Shown: positions 56,001 to 64,000 of the stretch, piece after piece
How the letters are laid out: each line of letters starts with the position of its first letter
How positions within the stretch are numbered: position 1 is the first letter of the stretch
From: an uncultured Pedosphaera sp.
GTDB taxonomy: Bacteria > Verrucomicrobiota > Verrucomicrobiia > Limisphaerales > Pedosphaeraceae
DNA: 64,000 nucleotides
Assembly: GCA_903918755.1 (NCBI GenBank)
Contig: CAIXFN010000118.1
Span: 113,090 to 177,089, forward strand
Direction: 5' to 3'
Made by a program: the position numbers and the translations under genes
Notes under the pieces: model-generated
Seen by the model: only the letters and a program-made list of their open reading frames with translations
What the model was told of the DNA's origin: nothing
The model's database searches: none

Positions 56001-58496
56001 GGATTTGATGACCGCGCCGCCTTGACCCTGTCCAACGGCAACAACGTCTTTTATCAGCCGAACGGCGCCGGCTACGTCCTGCCCTTTCACACCTCAATCC
56101 AATGCCTGAGCGATCTCGGCCATGACTGGAGCAGCACCCATCAGGCTTGGAACACGGGCAATTGGAACCAGTGGATCGCGGCCAAAAGCCCGGAAACCAT
56201 GGCCTTCCTGAACCGCACGGACCTCCCCTACTATTACGCCCTCGCGGACAATTTCACGGTCTGCGATTCCTACCACTGTTCAACCTTCACCTCGACCAAT
56301 CCCAACCGACTCCTCGCGATGACCGGCACCATCGACCCCGACGGCACCGGCGGCGGCCCCATCACCGATAATTCCGAACCGGCGGCCGGTTTTCGCTGGA
56401 CCACCTACCCCGAGCGATTGCAAAACGCCGGCGTCTCCTGGAAAGTTTACCAGGCCGCCAACAACTTTGATGACAACGCCCTCGCCTGGTTCGCCGCCTA
56501 CAAACAGGCCAGCCCCGGCAATCCCCTGTACGATCGCGGCATGACCTTCGTTTCCGATTTGGTCGGCGCTTTCCAGTCGGACGTGACCAACAACCAACTT
56601 CCCGCCGTCTCCTGGGTCATCGCCGCCGATTACGCCTCCGAGCACCCCGTCGCCTCCCCCGCCAGCGGCGAGGCGCTCACGAAGCAATTACTGGACGCGC
56701 TGGCCGCCAACCCCGCGGTTTACAATTCCACGGTGTTCATCCTCAATTACGACGAAAACGACGGCTTCTTCGACCACGAGACGCCCGTCACCCCCCCGGC
56801 CGGCACTCCCGGTGAGTTCGTTGGCGGCCAACCCATCGGCTTGGGCGTCCGCGTGCCCGCCATCATCGTTTCCCCCTGGTCCCACGGCGGTAATGTCTGC
56901 TCGCAGGTGTTCGATCACACCTCGGTCCTCCGCTTTCTGGAGCAATGGACGGGCGTGGTGGAACCCAATATCAGCGCGTGGCGGCGGCAGGTCTGCGGGG
57001 ATCTGACCAGTGCCTTTGACTTCGCGCACCCCGCCACCAATTACCCCGCCCTCGTCGGCGTTGCCCCGATCAATTGCGCCAGCGGCACCACCGCCACTCC
57101 GCCCGTGGTGCAAACCGTCCCGGCGCAGGAATCCGGGACCCTCATGACCCGCGCTCTGCCCTATCAGCCCAATGTCTTCGCCACGACTGATTGCAGCACC
57201 GGCAACTTCGTCCTTTCCTTCACCAACTCCGGCGCGGCGTCCGTCCATTTCTCCCTTTATGCCAATGCCTTCCGCACCGATGGACCCTGGCCTTGCGACG
57301 TGCCTGCCGGCGGCAGTTTTGGGGCCGCTTACAACACCACGTCCGGCGGCGGTAACTATGATTTCACAGCGTATGGCCCCGACGGTTTCGTCCGCCGGTT
57401 CGCCGGCAACGTCAGCGTGGATTGCGGTCAATTGGAGGCATCCCTGGCGTTGAACGCCACGCAATCCCGAATCGCGCTGCAACTGGCGAATCCAGGGGCC
57501 GCCCCGGCGCTGTTTCGGTTGACCAATGGCTACGCGACCGGCGCCGGCAGCTATCAATCCTATTCCGTTTACGCCCACACCACTAATGTTGTCGTGTGGG
57601 ACCTGGGCACCAACCAGGGCTGGTATGACTTCACCCTCACGGTGGACCGCGATGCCCGGTTCCTCCGCCGCCTCGCCGGCCATCTGCAAACCAATGCTCC
57701 CCCCCCGGCCTTGCTATCCTCGGCCCCGGTGACGGGTTTTCGGGATCCGGTCACCTTTACCGCGCAAATCACCGGTTTCGGTACCCCCAGCGGCACCGTG
57801 CAGTTTCAGACAAATGGCACCCTGCTCGGAACTCCGGTTCCCCTGGACCAGGGTCGCGCCTCCGTCGGCACCGCCGGACTCCCCCGCGGCACGAATATCG
57901 TGACGGCCATATACTCCGGGGACTGGCTCAATCCCCCCGCCACGAACGCCCTAACTCAAATCATCACCAACCACCCGCCGCTGGTGCCCCCGGTCAGCTT
58001 TGCCCGCCTCGCCAACCTCCCGCTCCGGATTCCATTCTCTGGCCTCCTCGGCCAGGCCTCCGACCCGGATGGCGACCCCGTCATCCTCCAAGCCGTGGGC
58101 GGCCTGAGTTCTTTGGGAACTGCCGTGACCACCAATGCCCAGGGAATCACCTATGCCAGTTCCACCAACCAGTCCCCCGACAGCTTCAGCTTTGCGGTTG
58201 GTGATGGCTGGGGAGCTTTGACGGCGGGCACCGCGAAGATCACCGTGGTACCGGCGCCGGACGGCGAAACCATTGCCACCATACTTCCGGTAGGAGGCTC
58301 AGCCCGGGTGAATTTTGCCGCGATCCCGAATTACACCTACATCCTGCAACGCGCCACCAATCTCGCCCCCCCCATCATGTGGCACAATGTCAGCACGAAC
58401 TCCCTGACCACCGTCGGCGGGCTCTCCGTGGTGGATACCTTTCCGGATCTCCCCGCCGCCCCGCCGGCCGCGTATTATCGGCTTTTGATTCAGTGA
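53091..58496 (+). CDS. autotransporter-repeat protein fused to phospholipase C domain
   Basis: An 1801-aa exported protein starting at GTG, with AAAGG 8 nt upstream and a signal peptide ending near SPANAA. Residues ~35-940 are autotransporter-associated beta-strand repeats ('GTGTLTLAG', 'NTFTGPTTVQAGTL', 'GGTGRIAGPVSLATGATL' type units). Residues ~943-1310 are a phospholipase C/phosphoesterase domain with the family motif HVVIFMQENRSFDHYFG and further 'SYHCSTFTSTNPNRLLAMTG' and 'VFILNYDENDGFFDHE'. Two bacterial PLC C-terminal domains (about 1360-1530), a Big-like domain, a cadherin-like domain and a terminal beta domain ending YYRLLIQ follow. Family members hydrolyse phosphatidylcholine or phosphate esters. 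No translocating beta-barrel is present, so secretion beyond the periplasm is unexplained. Confidence 0.92.
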   Translation: MNKFRFIGLPPRRTSLTLFAALAFGALASPANAANGTWTNLNGGGWNATPNWKSGIVADGSGNTADFSTLTLATAPVVTLDGARTIGNLLFSDLGNRYGWTLNPGNAGVLTLAGTTPTITVGNQTAVLAVPLAGTASLTKAGAGTLTLAGIDSRTAGATLVSAGLLRFLNPVNTSANAPLTVAAIATAQITAPLNLNVSQNSSLASTNVLGAGTLQLTATNSGPLLPDLYFGPDHNGPAYWGAQIATRVDLGNAQRFIHAKTGHNGVGKYGLLNADAQFAGSMVGSGGLTLIAQMTWTATSPAMEVPFCLDASNSFTGPLELQRGSVYLGHPQALTRTNTLFLNAAPGNNARFFLYGNSTTVADLSSSSGGNNTIANGNEKTGASLTLGPAALTVWQYHPGTFWGSLLDTLPEYDGSGTGTTGPLELIKNGPASLTLVGTNSFTGGVTINAGRLAFNGASTGGGTVTVANGATLGGLGTITAPVLVAAGGTVEAGFSGSVGVFAVNQLTLGSGSADVIALNFNATPAGVSSLSVLGGDGLTNNATVTINLLGTLPANTPAVYNLINWSGALPGQGSFALGSLPNRAVAYLTNNPAVAALQLVVTKVTVASVTWTGNAPAAWNLQGALVWTVTGTNLPAAYADGDQAVFDDAATNFVVNLTTPVSPNGVLIANSVHDYTFSGIGAITGYSGLLKMGSARLTLGISNSYSGPTTVGGGILTLGAAGALPGGAGAGNVSLAGTLDLAGFSTTLNNLTGSGVIDNLAASANPSLTLRNTLTTTFDGRIQNTRGALNLTVTGGGNLTLSGTNIFTGPTTVQAGTLTVNGSLDGSALTVSGGAALGGTGRIAGPVSLATGATLNLTANAPLTLGPSSLAGPVSVHVSGPISATNAATYVLLQHAARTGPGSFLLAPISNLFNTQFTSTLVDTNQQLLLVVAPAGHSGTLADVRHVVIFMQENRSFDHYFGSLHGVRGFDDRAALTLSNGNNVFYQPNGAGYVLPFHTSIQCLSDLGHDWSSTHQAWNTGNWNQWIAAKSPETMAFLNRTDLPYYYALADNFTVCDSYHCSTFTSTNPNRLLAMTGTIDPDGTGGGPITDNSEPAAGFRWTTYPERLQNAGVSWKVYQAANNFDDNALAWFAAYKQASPGNPLYDRGMTFVSDLVGAFQSDVTNNQLPAVSWVIAADYASEHPVASPASGEALTKQLLDALAANPAVYNSTVFILNYDENDGFFDHETPVTPPAGTPGEFVGGQPIGLGVRVPAIIVSPWSHGGNVCSQVFDHTSVLRFLEQWTGVVEPNISAWRRQVCGDLTSAFDFAHPATNYPALVGVAPINCASGTTATPPVVQTVPAQESGTLMTRALPYQPNVFATTDCSTGNFVLSFTNSGAASVHFSLYANAFRTDGPWPCDVPAGGSFGAAYNTTSGGGNYDFTAYGPDGFVRRFAGNVSVDCGQLEASLALNATQSRIALQLANPGAAPALFRLTNGYATGAGSYQSYSVYAHTTNVVVWDLGTNQGWYDFTLTVDRDARFLRRLAGHLQTNAPPPALLSSAPVTGFRDPVTFTAQITGFGTPSGTVQFQTNGTLLGTPVPLDQGRASVGTAGLPRGTNIVTAIYSGDWLNPPATNALTQIITNHPPLVPPVSFARLANLPLRIPFSGLLGQASDPDGDPVILQAVGGLSSLGTAVTTNAQGITYASSTNQSPDSFSFAVGDGWGALTAGTAKITVVPAPDGETIATILPVGGSARVNFAAIPNYTYILQRATNLAPPIMWHNVSTNSLTTVGGLSVVDTFPDLPAAPPAAYYRLLIQ

Positions 58497-58678
58497 TCCG
58501 GCAGTCTTAAAAGCCAGGACCAATACCCCTGGGGAAAGCAATTTCCCCCACCGGTCGGGGCGGGGAGTTTTGCGCCCAATCGGTTCGGTTGGCACGATAT
58601 TTGAACCGTTGATGTTGGCGGAGTTGCAAATGGATTCCCGTTTCTCCAAAATGGGATTGATCAAGCGATGAATTGGTG

Positions 58679-59248
58679 ATGTCAGCGACCACAGACATTC
58701 AAAAACCCGTTGACCGGGATCCCACTCGCGCCTCGGACCTCCTGCCCTTGGTGTATGGCGAACTGAGGCGACTGGCGGCCTGGCGACTGGCAGGCGAAAA
58801 ACCCGGCCAAACACGGGGAGCCACGGATTTGGTTCATGAAGCCTACCTGCGGATAGTCGGCACACAGGATCCCGGTTGGCAGGGACGGCGCCATTTTTTC
58901 GCCGCCGCAGCCGAAGCCATCCGACGGATCCTGGTCGAAAATGCCCGGAAGAAGAAGGCCATCCGGCACGGCGGCGGTCTCGAACGCGTTGATATTGCAA
59001 ATCTCGACCTGGCGAATCCGCAATCCGGGGAGGGTCTGCAGCTTTTGGATGAGGCGATGGAGAAGCTCCGCGAAGTGGACGCGGCTTGCTTTGAGGCGGT
59101 GAACTTATGCTACCTCATCGGTTTTACCCAGGAGGAAGCGGCGGCCGAGATGGAAATTGGGCTGAGCACGTTGGAGCGAAAATTGCTTTTCGCCAAAGCT
59201 TGGCTTTACCGGGAGATGAAAAAAGACCAACAATCTTCTGAAAGTTGA
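58679..59248 (+). CDS. RNA polymerase ECF-type sigma factor (Planctomycete/Verrucomicrobia class)
   Basis: A 189-aa sigma factor of the ECF_sub class (TIGR02999-like). Region 2 is 'YGELRRLAAWRLAGEKPGQTRGATDLVHEAYLRIVG', shortened here; 'RRHFFAAAAEAIRRILVENARKK' is diagnostic. Region 4 is 'CYLIGFTQEEAAAEMEIGLSTLERKL'. ATG 58679 is chosen over the adjacent TTG and GTG codons. The kinase gene begins 31 bp downstream, so the two are very probably cotranscribed. It belongs to a different ECF class from the factor at 8072-8824. Confidence 0.94.
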   Translation: MSATTDIQKPVDRDPTRASDLLPLVYGELRRLAAWRLAGEKPGQTRGATDLVHEAYLRIVGTQDPGWQGRRHFFAAAAEAIRRILVENARKKKAIRHGGGLERVDIANLDLANPQSGEGLQLLDEAMEKLREVDAACFEAVNLCYLIGFTQEEAAAEMEIGLSTLERKLLFAKAWLYREMKKDQQSSES

Positions 59249-59279
59249 GGGTTTCCCCCCCTGAAAATCGCATGGCTGG

Positions 59280-62200
59280 ATGTCGTCGCACGACACCATG
59301 AGCCTGAACTATGATCGCATCCAGGAGTTGTTTGGCAAAGCCTCGGCTCTGCCAACGACGCCAGCGCGTCATGATTACCTAGTAGCAGCGTGCGGCGACG
59401 ACCCGGAACTCCTTAAAGAAGTGGAGTCACTCCTGGCGGCAGCGGACCGGGCGGAGGATTTTTTAAAAGGCCCGATCCTGGGGGGGGTGACCTGGGAAGA
59501 CGCGCCTTTGCGCGGTCAGTTCGCGGGTCGTTACCGGATCATCCGGAAACTGGGCGAGGGTGGTTTTGGGGAAGTGTATCTGGCCGAGCAGGAGACTCCC
59601 GTGCGAAGGCCGGTGGCCATCAAAATCATCAAGGCAAGGATGGCCACCCCGGAGGTCGTTCACCGATTTGAGGCGGAGCGTCAAGCCCTGGCCTGCATGG
59701 ACCATCCCAATATCGCCCGAATTTATGACGCGGGAACTTCCGAACAGGGACGCCCCTATTTCGTAATGGAATTGGTCGCGGGAACGCCTCTAAACGTCTT
59801 TTGCGACGAACAAAAGCTTCCGACCAAGGCGAGACTGGAGCTTTTCCTCCAGGTTTGCCGCGCGGCCCACCATGCCCATCAGCGGGGCATCATTCACCGT
59901 GACATCAAACCCGCCAACGTGCTGGTGACGATGCGCGACGGGGTTCCGACGCCGAAACTCATCGATTTCGGAATTGCCAAGGTACTCGCTTCACCCACGA
60001 ATGAACTCAGCAACCTCACGACCACCTGGCAAGTTCTGGGGACGCCCGATTACATGAGCCCGGAACAGTTGGCTGGGGGCGGTGATGTCGATACCCGGAC
60101 GGATGTTTATTCCCTGGGTGTTCTCGGGTATGAATTGCTCACCGGCACTACTCCCTTCACTTCCCACAAACTGAGAAAAGCCGGCCTGGATCTCGTGACG
60201 CAGTTTGTCCGCGAGACCCACCCGCCCAAGCCCTCCACGCGCCTGACCAGCATGGCCATGGGTGAATTGAGCGCCATTGCTGCCAATCGGGCAACGCCAC
60301 CCACTTTGCTGCCGCGGCAATTACGCAATGATCTGGATGAGATCGTGATGAAATGCCTGGAAAAGGACTGCGAGCAGAGGTTTGAGTCGGTCGCGGAGCT
60401 TATCCGGAATGTGGAATGTCATTTGGATGGCCGCGCCGTACCCGTGGCAAATCCAAATTTTGTGCGTCAGGCTCAAAAACTGGTGCGACGACATCGCCAT
60501 GCTTTCCTGACGGGAGTCTTTGGTTTCGCGGTGCTGGCAGCCCTATTCATTTGGTGGGAGCGAATGCCAGGAGGACTCATCCTTGCCGTTACGCCGGGTG
60601 ACGCGGAGATCGACATCGATCAAAAACCTGTCCCAAACCAGGGAATGCCTGCCAAACTTCATTTGGCGGCGGGCCTTCATAAAGTGCGGATTCACCGGGA
60701 TGAATTCGAGGATGAGGTGCGTGAGACCTATGTGAAGCGGGGCGCCGACTCGCTTTTGACGGACGTTAAACTCCGACACAATCACGCCAGTGTGAGCATT
60801 ACCAGCCAACCCGAGGATGCGGCGATCCAGCTGGCGGGAACCAAATATTATTCGCCGATATCGCAGCTGGAACTGAATAGCGGCGATTACGTGGCACAAG
60901 CCAGCAAGCAGGGCTATTTCGACGGCAATCTGGCGCTCAAGGTGGGCCGGGGTCACCCCGTCAAGAGCCACATCAGCCTCGAAAGGGGGCTTTTGTGGAA
61001 GCATGCGGAAGGCGGCCTGCAATCCATGGTCATTCCGCTCCCCGGAAGCTCCCCCGGGGACGAGTTCGGCTTGGTCGCCTTGGAATCCGACGGACTTGCC
61101 TTTCTGGATGCCGAGGGCAGAAGGATGACGAACGGAGCGATCGCAAGCGGCATTACCAGGGGCATCCATGGGGCATTTTTGCCGTTCGAAATGGGTGGGG
61201 AGGTGGGTGGGGTATTTTGTCTGGCAACCTACGAATCGGGCGCGAAACCGGCGCTGGAGGTTTGGAAAAAATCATGGCCACCCCGAAAACTCTGGCATCG
61301 GGTGTTTGAGGAAACCAATTCCGATGAGCGCTTTATGGTTGAAATGTGCGCGGTTCCAGGAACTAACGCCCATTCCAATCTGGCGCTGATCGGGATCGAC
61401 GGCTGGCTCAGGATTTTTGACAGCGCGACCGGCGACCAGATAATCAAGCGGCGCCTGTGGGATCACCCGACGTTGCTCCATCCGCGAATCAGTTCCTGGC
61501 GTAGTGGCGGCAGTTCCAAATTGGGAATTGTTTATAGCGCGCCCGATGCATCCAGCGAGGTCGACCACCTCCAAAACAGCCGGTTAATCCGCCTCAACCT
61601 GGATGAACCGACCCAACAAGAAACGGTCCTGGAGCGTGGCGTAATTGAAGCGGGATTCACTCCCGACGCCTCTGATGGCATTCCCCAACTGGTGCTGCAA
61701 ATGGAGGGTAGCCTGAAGACCCATGATCCCATGAGCGGGAAAATGCGGGGGGAAATGCCCTTGAAATTTAAGCTGGAGGGATTTCCTCGCTTTATTCATC
61801 TGGCCAAAGGCGGAGGGCTCGGGATGATCCTCAAGCCGGCGGAGCAACACTCCCGCATAACGCTGGTCGATGTGGCTGACTGTTCGGCACGTTGGACCAG
61901 TGGCATCGAATCCGGGAACATCTGGATTCGACCTGAGCCCACTCACGCGGCTGGCGACAACAGCCTCATCGTTCAAACCACGAACGGCTTGGCCAGTATT
62001 GAGCCGGACACCGGCACGATACTCTGGACAAAACCAGGTCTCCTAAACAAGGTTGAGTTTGATCCATCCAATGGTGATATCGTGGCCAGTTTGGATGATC
62101 GGCTTCTCCGCCTGGGACCTTCAGGGTTGGTCAAGTGGAGCCTCTGGCTGGGTGAACCGGTCGGGCTACGGATTGCCCACGCACACCATGGCAATCTTGG

Positions 62201-63440
62201 GGCAAATGGCGCCTTCATCTTCCGGCCGAATTCGTTCGTGGGGTATTGTCGGGAACCATGTGAGCTTTGGGAATCAGGCGGAGGATCAGCGCTGATCTCG
62301 CCCCCGGTCGTTGCAACGGCTGGCAACGGCTCAAACGCAATCGTCCTGCAGTTGATGCAGGGAGAAGTTCTTTCTTCTGTGCAACGCATGGTCGCGCTCA
62401 ACCCTATGGACGGGCAGCGCTTGTGGGAAAGCGACGACGAAATCGCCCCGAATGCACCACCGGCTCTTGCCGATTTTGACAACAACGGCACGACGTGCGC
62501 TGCTTACATCGGGAAACTCCGGGGTCAGCCGGAAAACCGCTTGATTGTCCGCCAAATGGAGACTGGCACCCTGGTTTCGGCAGCCCCATTTGACTGTGCC
62601 AAGGGATGGATCTCCTGCACCCCCCTCATCGGTGATTTCCGGGGCACCGGCACCAGTGATGCCATCATTAGCTCACCGGATAAACCCTGCCAGATCGCCC
62701 TGCTGGAAGGACGGAGCGGACGTCCCATCTGGCGCGTCCCAACAACGGGCTCCAGCATGGGCGGAATCGTAGCGTGCCAACTGGAGGGAAACGGGACGCG
62801 ATCGGTGCTGATTGCCTGTGATGAGGGTGATATTTATGCCCTGCGGGCCAGGGACGGATCGTTGCTTTGGAAAGCCGTGAACTCGACCTATTCGTCCGTT
62901 TCGAAACCCGTCGTCAACGACTTAAACGGTGACGGTCATCCGATGGTATTGCTGACCACGCTGGCGGGCAAATTGGTCATCCTGAACGGCCAGACCGGAG
63001 CACCGGAAAAATCACCCAATGACAGCGGTGACATGAAAATCTCGGGCTCGGTGGTGGTAACACAAATCAAGGACCGGAAGGTGATCCTGGCTCCAATGGG
63101 CGGCTTGGGTCTGGTGGCCTATGACTGGCCAAGCCGCAAAGAATTATGGCGATCTCCCCCGCCCCACCCGGTGGTGGCAACCCCGGCGATTTTCCACTTG
63201 GCGCAAACTGGGCAGGCGTTGATTGCGGTCGGAACCATGACCGGCAAGGTATTTCTGCTTGATCCCGCCACCGGTACTTCCCGTTGGAGCACCAAACTCA
63301 GCGAAAAGCCCATCGTGGCTGGTCTGGTTGCTCGTAGTTTGGCGAGTGACGGTAGGGATGACCTGCTGGTCGCCTCGACCGATGGCCACCTTTACGCACT
63401 CAATGGGCGACTGATCTTCAATGCCTTGCGAGAAAAATAG
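59280..63440 (+). CDS. Ser/Thr protein kinase with PEGA domains and PQQ-like propeller
   Basis: A 1386-aa membrane kinase. The N-terminal segment ('YDRIQELFGKASALP..AARHDYLVAACGDDPELLKEVESLL' in outline) is typical of ECF-linked kinases. The kinase domain is about 85-385: GEGGFG (92-97), Lys115, HRDIKPAN (206-213), DFG (229-231) and MSPE (259-262). A transmembrane helix lies at about 408-426. Two PEGA domains (about 430-570) and a long PQQ-repeat-like beta-propeller follow, probably extracytoplasmic. All catalytic residues are present. It is paired with the sigma factor upstream, the standard arrangement of these signalling units. ATG 59298 is an alternative start. Confidence 0.94.
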   Translation: MSSHDTMSLNYDRIQELFGKASALPTTPARHDYLVAACGDDPELLKEVESLLAAADRAEDFLKGPILGGVTWEDAPLRGQFAGRYRIIRKLGEGGFGEVYLAEQETPVRRPVAIKIIKARMATPEVVHRFEAERQALACMDHPNIARIYDAGTSEQGRPYFVMELVAGTPLNVFCDEQKLPTKARLELFLQVCRAAHHAHQRGIIHRDIKPANVLVTMRDGVPTPKLIDFGIAKVLASPTNELSNLTTTWQVLGTPDYMSPEQLAGGGDVDTRTDVYSLGVLGYELLTGTTPFTSHKLRKAGLDLVTQFVRETHPPKPSTRLTSMAMGELSAIAANRATPPTLLPRQLRNDLDEIVMKCLEKDCEQRFESVAELIRNVECHLDGRAVPVANPNFVRQAQKLVRRHRHAFLTGVFGFAVLAALFIWWERMPGGLILAVTPGDAEIDIDQKPVPNQGMPAKLHLAAGLHKVRIHRDEFEDEVRETYVKRGADSLLTDVKLRHNHASVSITSQPEDAAIQLAGTKYYSPISQLELNSGDYVAQASKQGYFDGNLALKVGRGHPVKSHISLERGLLWKHAEGGLQSMVIPLPGSSPGDEFGLVALESDGLAFLDAEGRRMTNGAIASGITRGIHGAFLPFEMGGEVGGVFCLATYESGAKPALEVWKKSWPPRKLWHRVFEETNSDERFMVEMCAVPGTNAHSNLALIGIDGWLRIFDSATGDQIIKRRLWDHPTLLHPRISSWRSGGSSKLGIVYSAPDASSEVDHLQNSRLIRLNLDEPTQQETVLERGVIEAGFTPDASDGIPQLVLQMEGSLKTHDPMSGKMRGEMPLKFKLEGFPRFIHLAKGGGLGMILKPAEQHSRITLVDVADCSARWTSGIESGNIWIRPEPTHAAGDNSLIVQTTNGLASIEPDTGTILWTKPGLLNKVEFDPSNGDIVASLDDRLLRLGPSGLVKWSLWLGEPVGLRIAHAHHGNLGANGAFIFRPNSFVGYCREPCELWESGGGSALISPPVVATAGNGSNAIVLQLMQGEVLSSVQRMVALNPMDGQRLWESDDEIAPNAPPALADFDNNGTTCAAYIGKLRGQPENRLIVRQMETGTLVSAAPFDCAKGWISCTPLIGDFRGTGTSDAIISSPDKPCQIALLEGRSGRPIWRVPTTGSSMGGIVACQLEGNGTRSVLIACDEGDIYALRARDGSLLWKAVNSTYSSVSKPVVNDLNGDGHPMVLLTTLAGKLVILNGQTGAPEKSPNDSGDMKISGSVVVTQIKDRKVILAPMGGLGLVAYDWPSRKELWRSPPPHPVVATPAIFHLAQTGQALIAVGTMTGKVFLLDPATGTSRWSTKLSEKPIVAGLVARSLASDGRDDLLVASTDGHLYALNGRLIFNALREK

Positions 63441-63504
63441 TTCCTCGGCGTCACAATTTTGAGGGGTTCGGGCCGCGATTCTCGCATACCTGATCGGATG
63501 TCGT

Positions 63505-63521
63505 GCCCTGTCAGACAGGGC
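63505..63521 (+). terminator. hairpin after kinase gene
   Basis: GCCCTGT and ACAGGGC form a 7-bp stem around CAG, 64 bp past the kinase stop codon. There is no T-tract, so it may equally belong to the leader of the next gene. Confidence 0.35.
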
Positions 63522-63593
63522 TTACGATTAAAAACGCAGATTCCAAAGCCGGTGGGCTGGGGAAAATTGCGCGAACAACGATGCCACTTAAAT

Positions 63594-63881
63594 ATGAAAA
63601 GTCGAAAATTGATCGCCGGATTGTTACTTTTTGGTTTGGCTGGGCTCTCCGCTCGTGCCGATGGCATTCTGACCACCCTGATCTCGTTCACCTACACCAA
63701 TTCGCCGAATTATGGGTGGGATTTTGATGTTGGCGGGCCAGGTAATCACGCGCTAACCCTGGGCGATGATGGTAACTTTTATGGCACGACCGGTGCGGGC
63801 GGAGCAAACTTCAGCGGTTTTGACCATGGTTATGGTACCTTCTTTCAATTGACCGATTTGGGGGCGTTTACCAGTTTGTAG
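63594..63881 (+). pseudogene. truncated Gloeobacter/Verrucomicrobia-type repeat protein
   Basis: The frame starts at ATG 63594 with a signal peptide (MKSRKLIAGLLLFGLAGLSARA) and one repeat unit of the type 'TLISF...L.LG.DGNFYGTTGAGG...GYGTFFQLT', known from Gloeobacter and Verrucomicrobia. It stops abruptly at TAG after LGAFTSL, 95 residues in. Normal members have many tandem units and continue at this point with a further TLVSF unit. The end is therefore probably a truncation, with a palindromic repeat beginning 44 bp later. It could also be a short functional protein. Confidence 0.55.
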
Positions 63882-63924
63882 CCGGTGTAAAACTCTTTCT
63901 GTAATTTGTCTTTCTTCTCCCCGC

Positions 63925-64000
63925 CGCCACCCCTCCGGGGTGAGGCGGAGCGAAGGCGAGCGTAGCGAGGCGAGCGCAGCCGATCCCCGGAGGGGTGGCG
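63925..64000. repeat. REP-like inverted repeat at right edge
   Basis: CGCCACCCCTCCGGGG (63925-63940) is a perfect inverted copy of CCCCGGAGGGGTGGCG (63985-64000). The 44 bp between carry iterated GGCGAGCG-like units. The whole could form a long hairpin. It resembles repeated extragenic palindromes, but only this single copy is visible. Confidence 0.65.

Noticed and set aside
56688..57689. 333-codon minus-strand frame
   Set aside because: Antisense shadow of the phospholipase C region.
1..64000. tRNA, rRNA or riboswitch genes
   Set aside because: None was found by eye in the intergenic gaps; these are short and lack cloverleaf or aptamer-like conserved sequence. A covariance-model search would be decisive.

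Overview
The window is a GC-rich bacterial chromosome segment, most likely from a Verrucomicrobiota bacterium of the Pedosphaera/Limisphaerales type (inference). The gene content points there: tandem sulfatases, a DUF1549/DUF1553 (PSD1) protein followed by a DUF1501 Tat protein, a prepilin-type H-X9-DG protein, ECF sigma factors paired with large Ser/Thr kinases carrying beta-propellers, MBG and autotransporter-associated repeat proteins, and a Gloeobacter/Verrucomicrobia-type repeat protein at the right edge. Planctomycetota share many of these families and cannot be excluded. I saw no rRNA, tRNA, CRISPR array or intact transposase.

Layout. 1-8824 (minus): two sulfatases (the first cut by the window edge), a PA14-like/Ig-like secreted protein, and an ECF sigma factor followed by a zinc-ribbon Ser/Thr kinase with WD40 repeats. 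9126-25226 (plus): dprA; a 1525-aa surface protein with ten MBG repeats; a YebC family regulator; an HpnN-like RND lipid transporter; a 483-aa protein built from WPFF/FPFY strands; mlaE, mlaF and mlaD homologues; a Tat-exported Gfo/Idh/MocA oxidoreductase; and a small lipoprotein-like hypothetical. 25254-30081 (minus): a small exported protein, fmt, a zinc ribbon, adk, a membrane protein and nnr. 30176-36831 (plus): the giant cytochrome/WD40/PSD1 protein and its DUF1501 partner, ending at a strong bidirectional terminator. 36974-44447: a pseudopilin-like protein (minus), a TPR protein (plus), then on the minus strand an S9 peptidase with low-complexity inserts, a Tat-exported barrel protein and a rhomboid protease. 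44576-48606 (plus): a tightly coupled operon of RidA, a PLP fold-III D-amino-acid enzyme, a GntP family permease and an M19 dipeptidase. 48778-63881 (plus): hypothetical genes, a cytochrome c/sorbosone-dehydrogenase-like protein, a phospholipase C fused to autotransporter-type repeats, a second ECF sigma-kinase pair, and a truncated repeat protein next to a palindromic repeat.

How the genes work together. Three neighbourhoods look functionally coherent. First, the RND transporter, the WPFF-repeat protein and MlaE-MlaF-MlaD look like an envelope lipid-trafficking locus with an uncharacterised probable outer-membrane component. Second, RidA, the D-serine-dehydratase/D-threonine-aldolase-like enzyme, the GntP/DsdX-like permease and the M19 dipeptidase look like a D-amino-acid utilisation operon in which RidA would clear the 2-aminoacrylate made by beta-elimination. 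Third, the two ECF-kinase modules are probably signalling systems that act on surface or exported proteins. The rest is housekeeping (dprA, fmt, adk, nnr, yebC) or polysaccharide- and surface-related accessory genes. Start codons were often chosen by signal peptides or overlaps, because clear Shine-Dalgarno sites are rare here.
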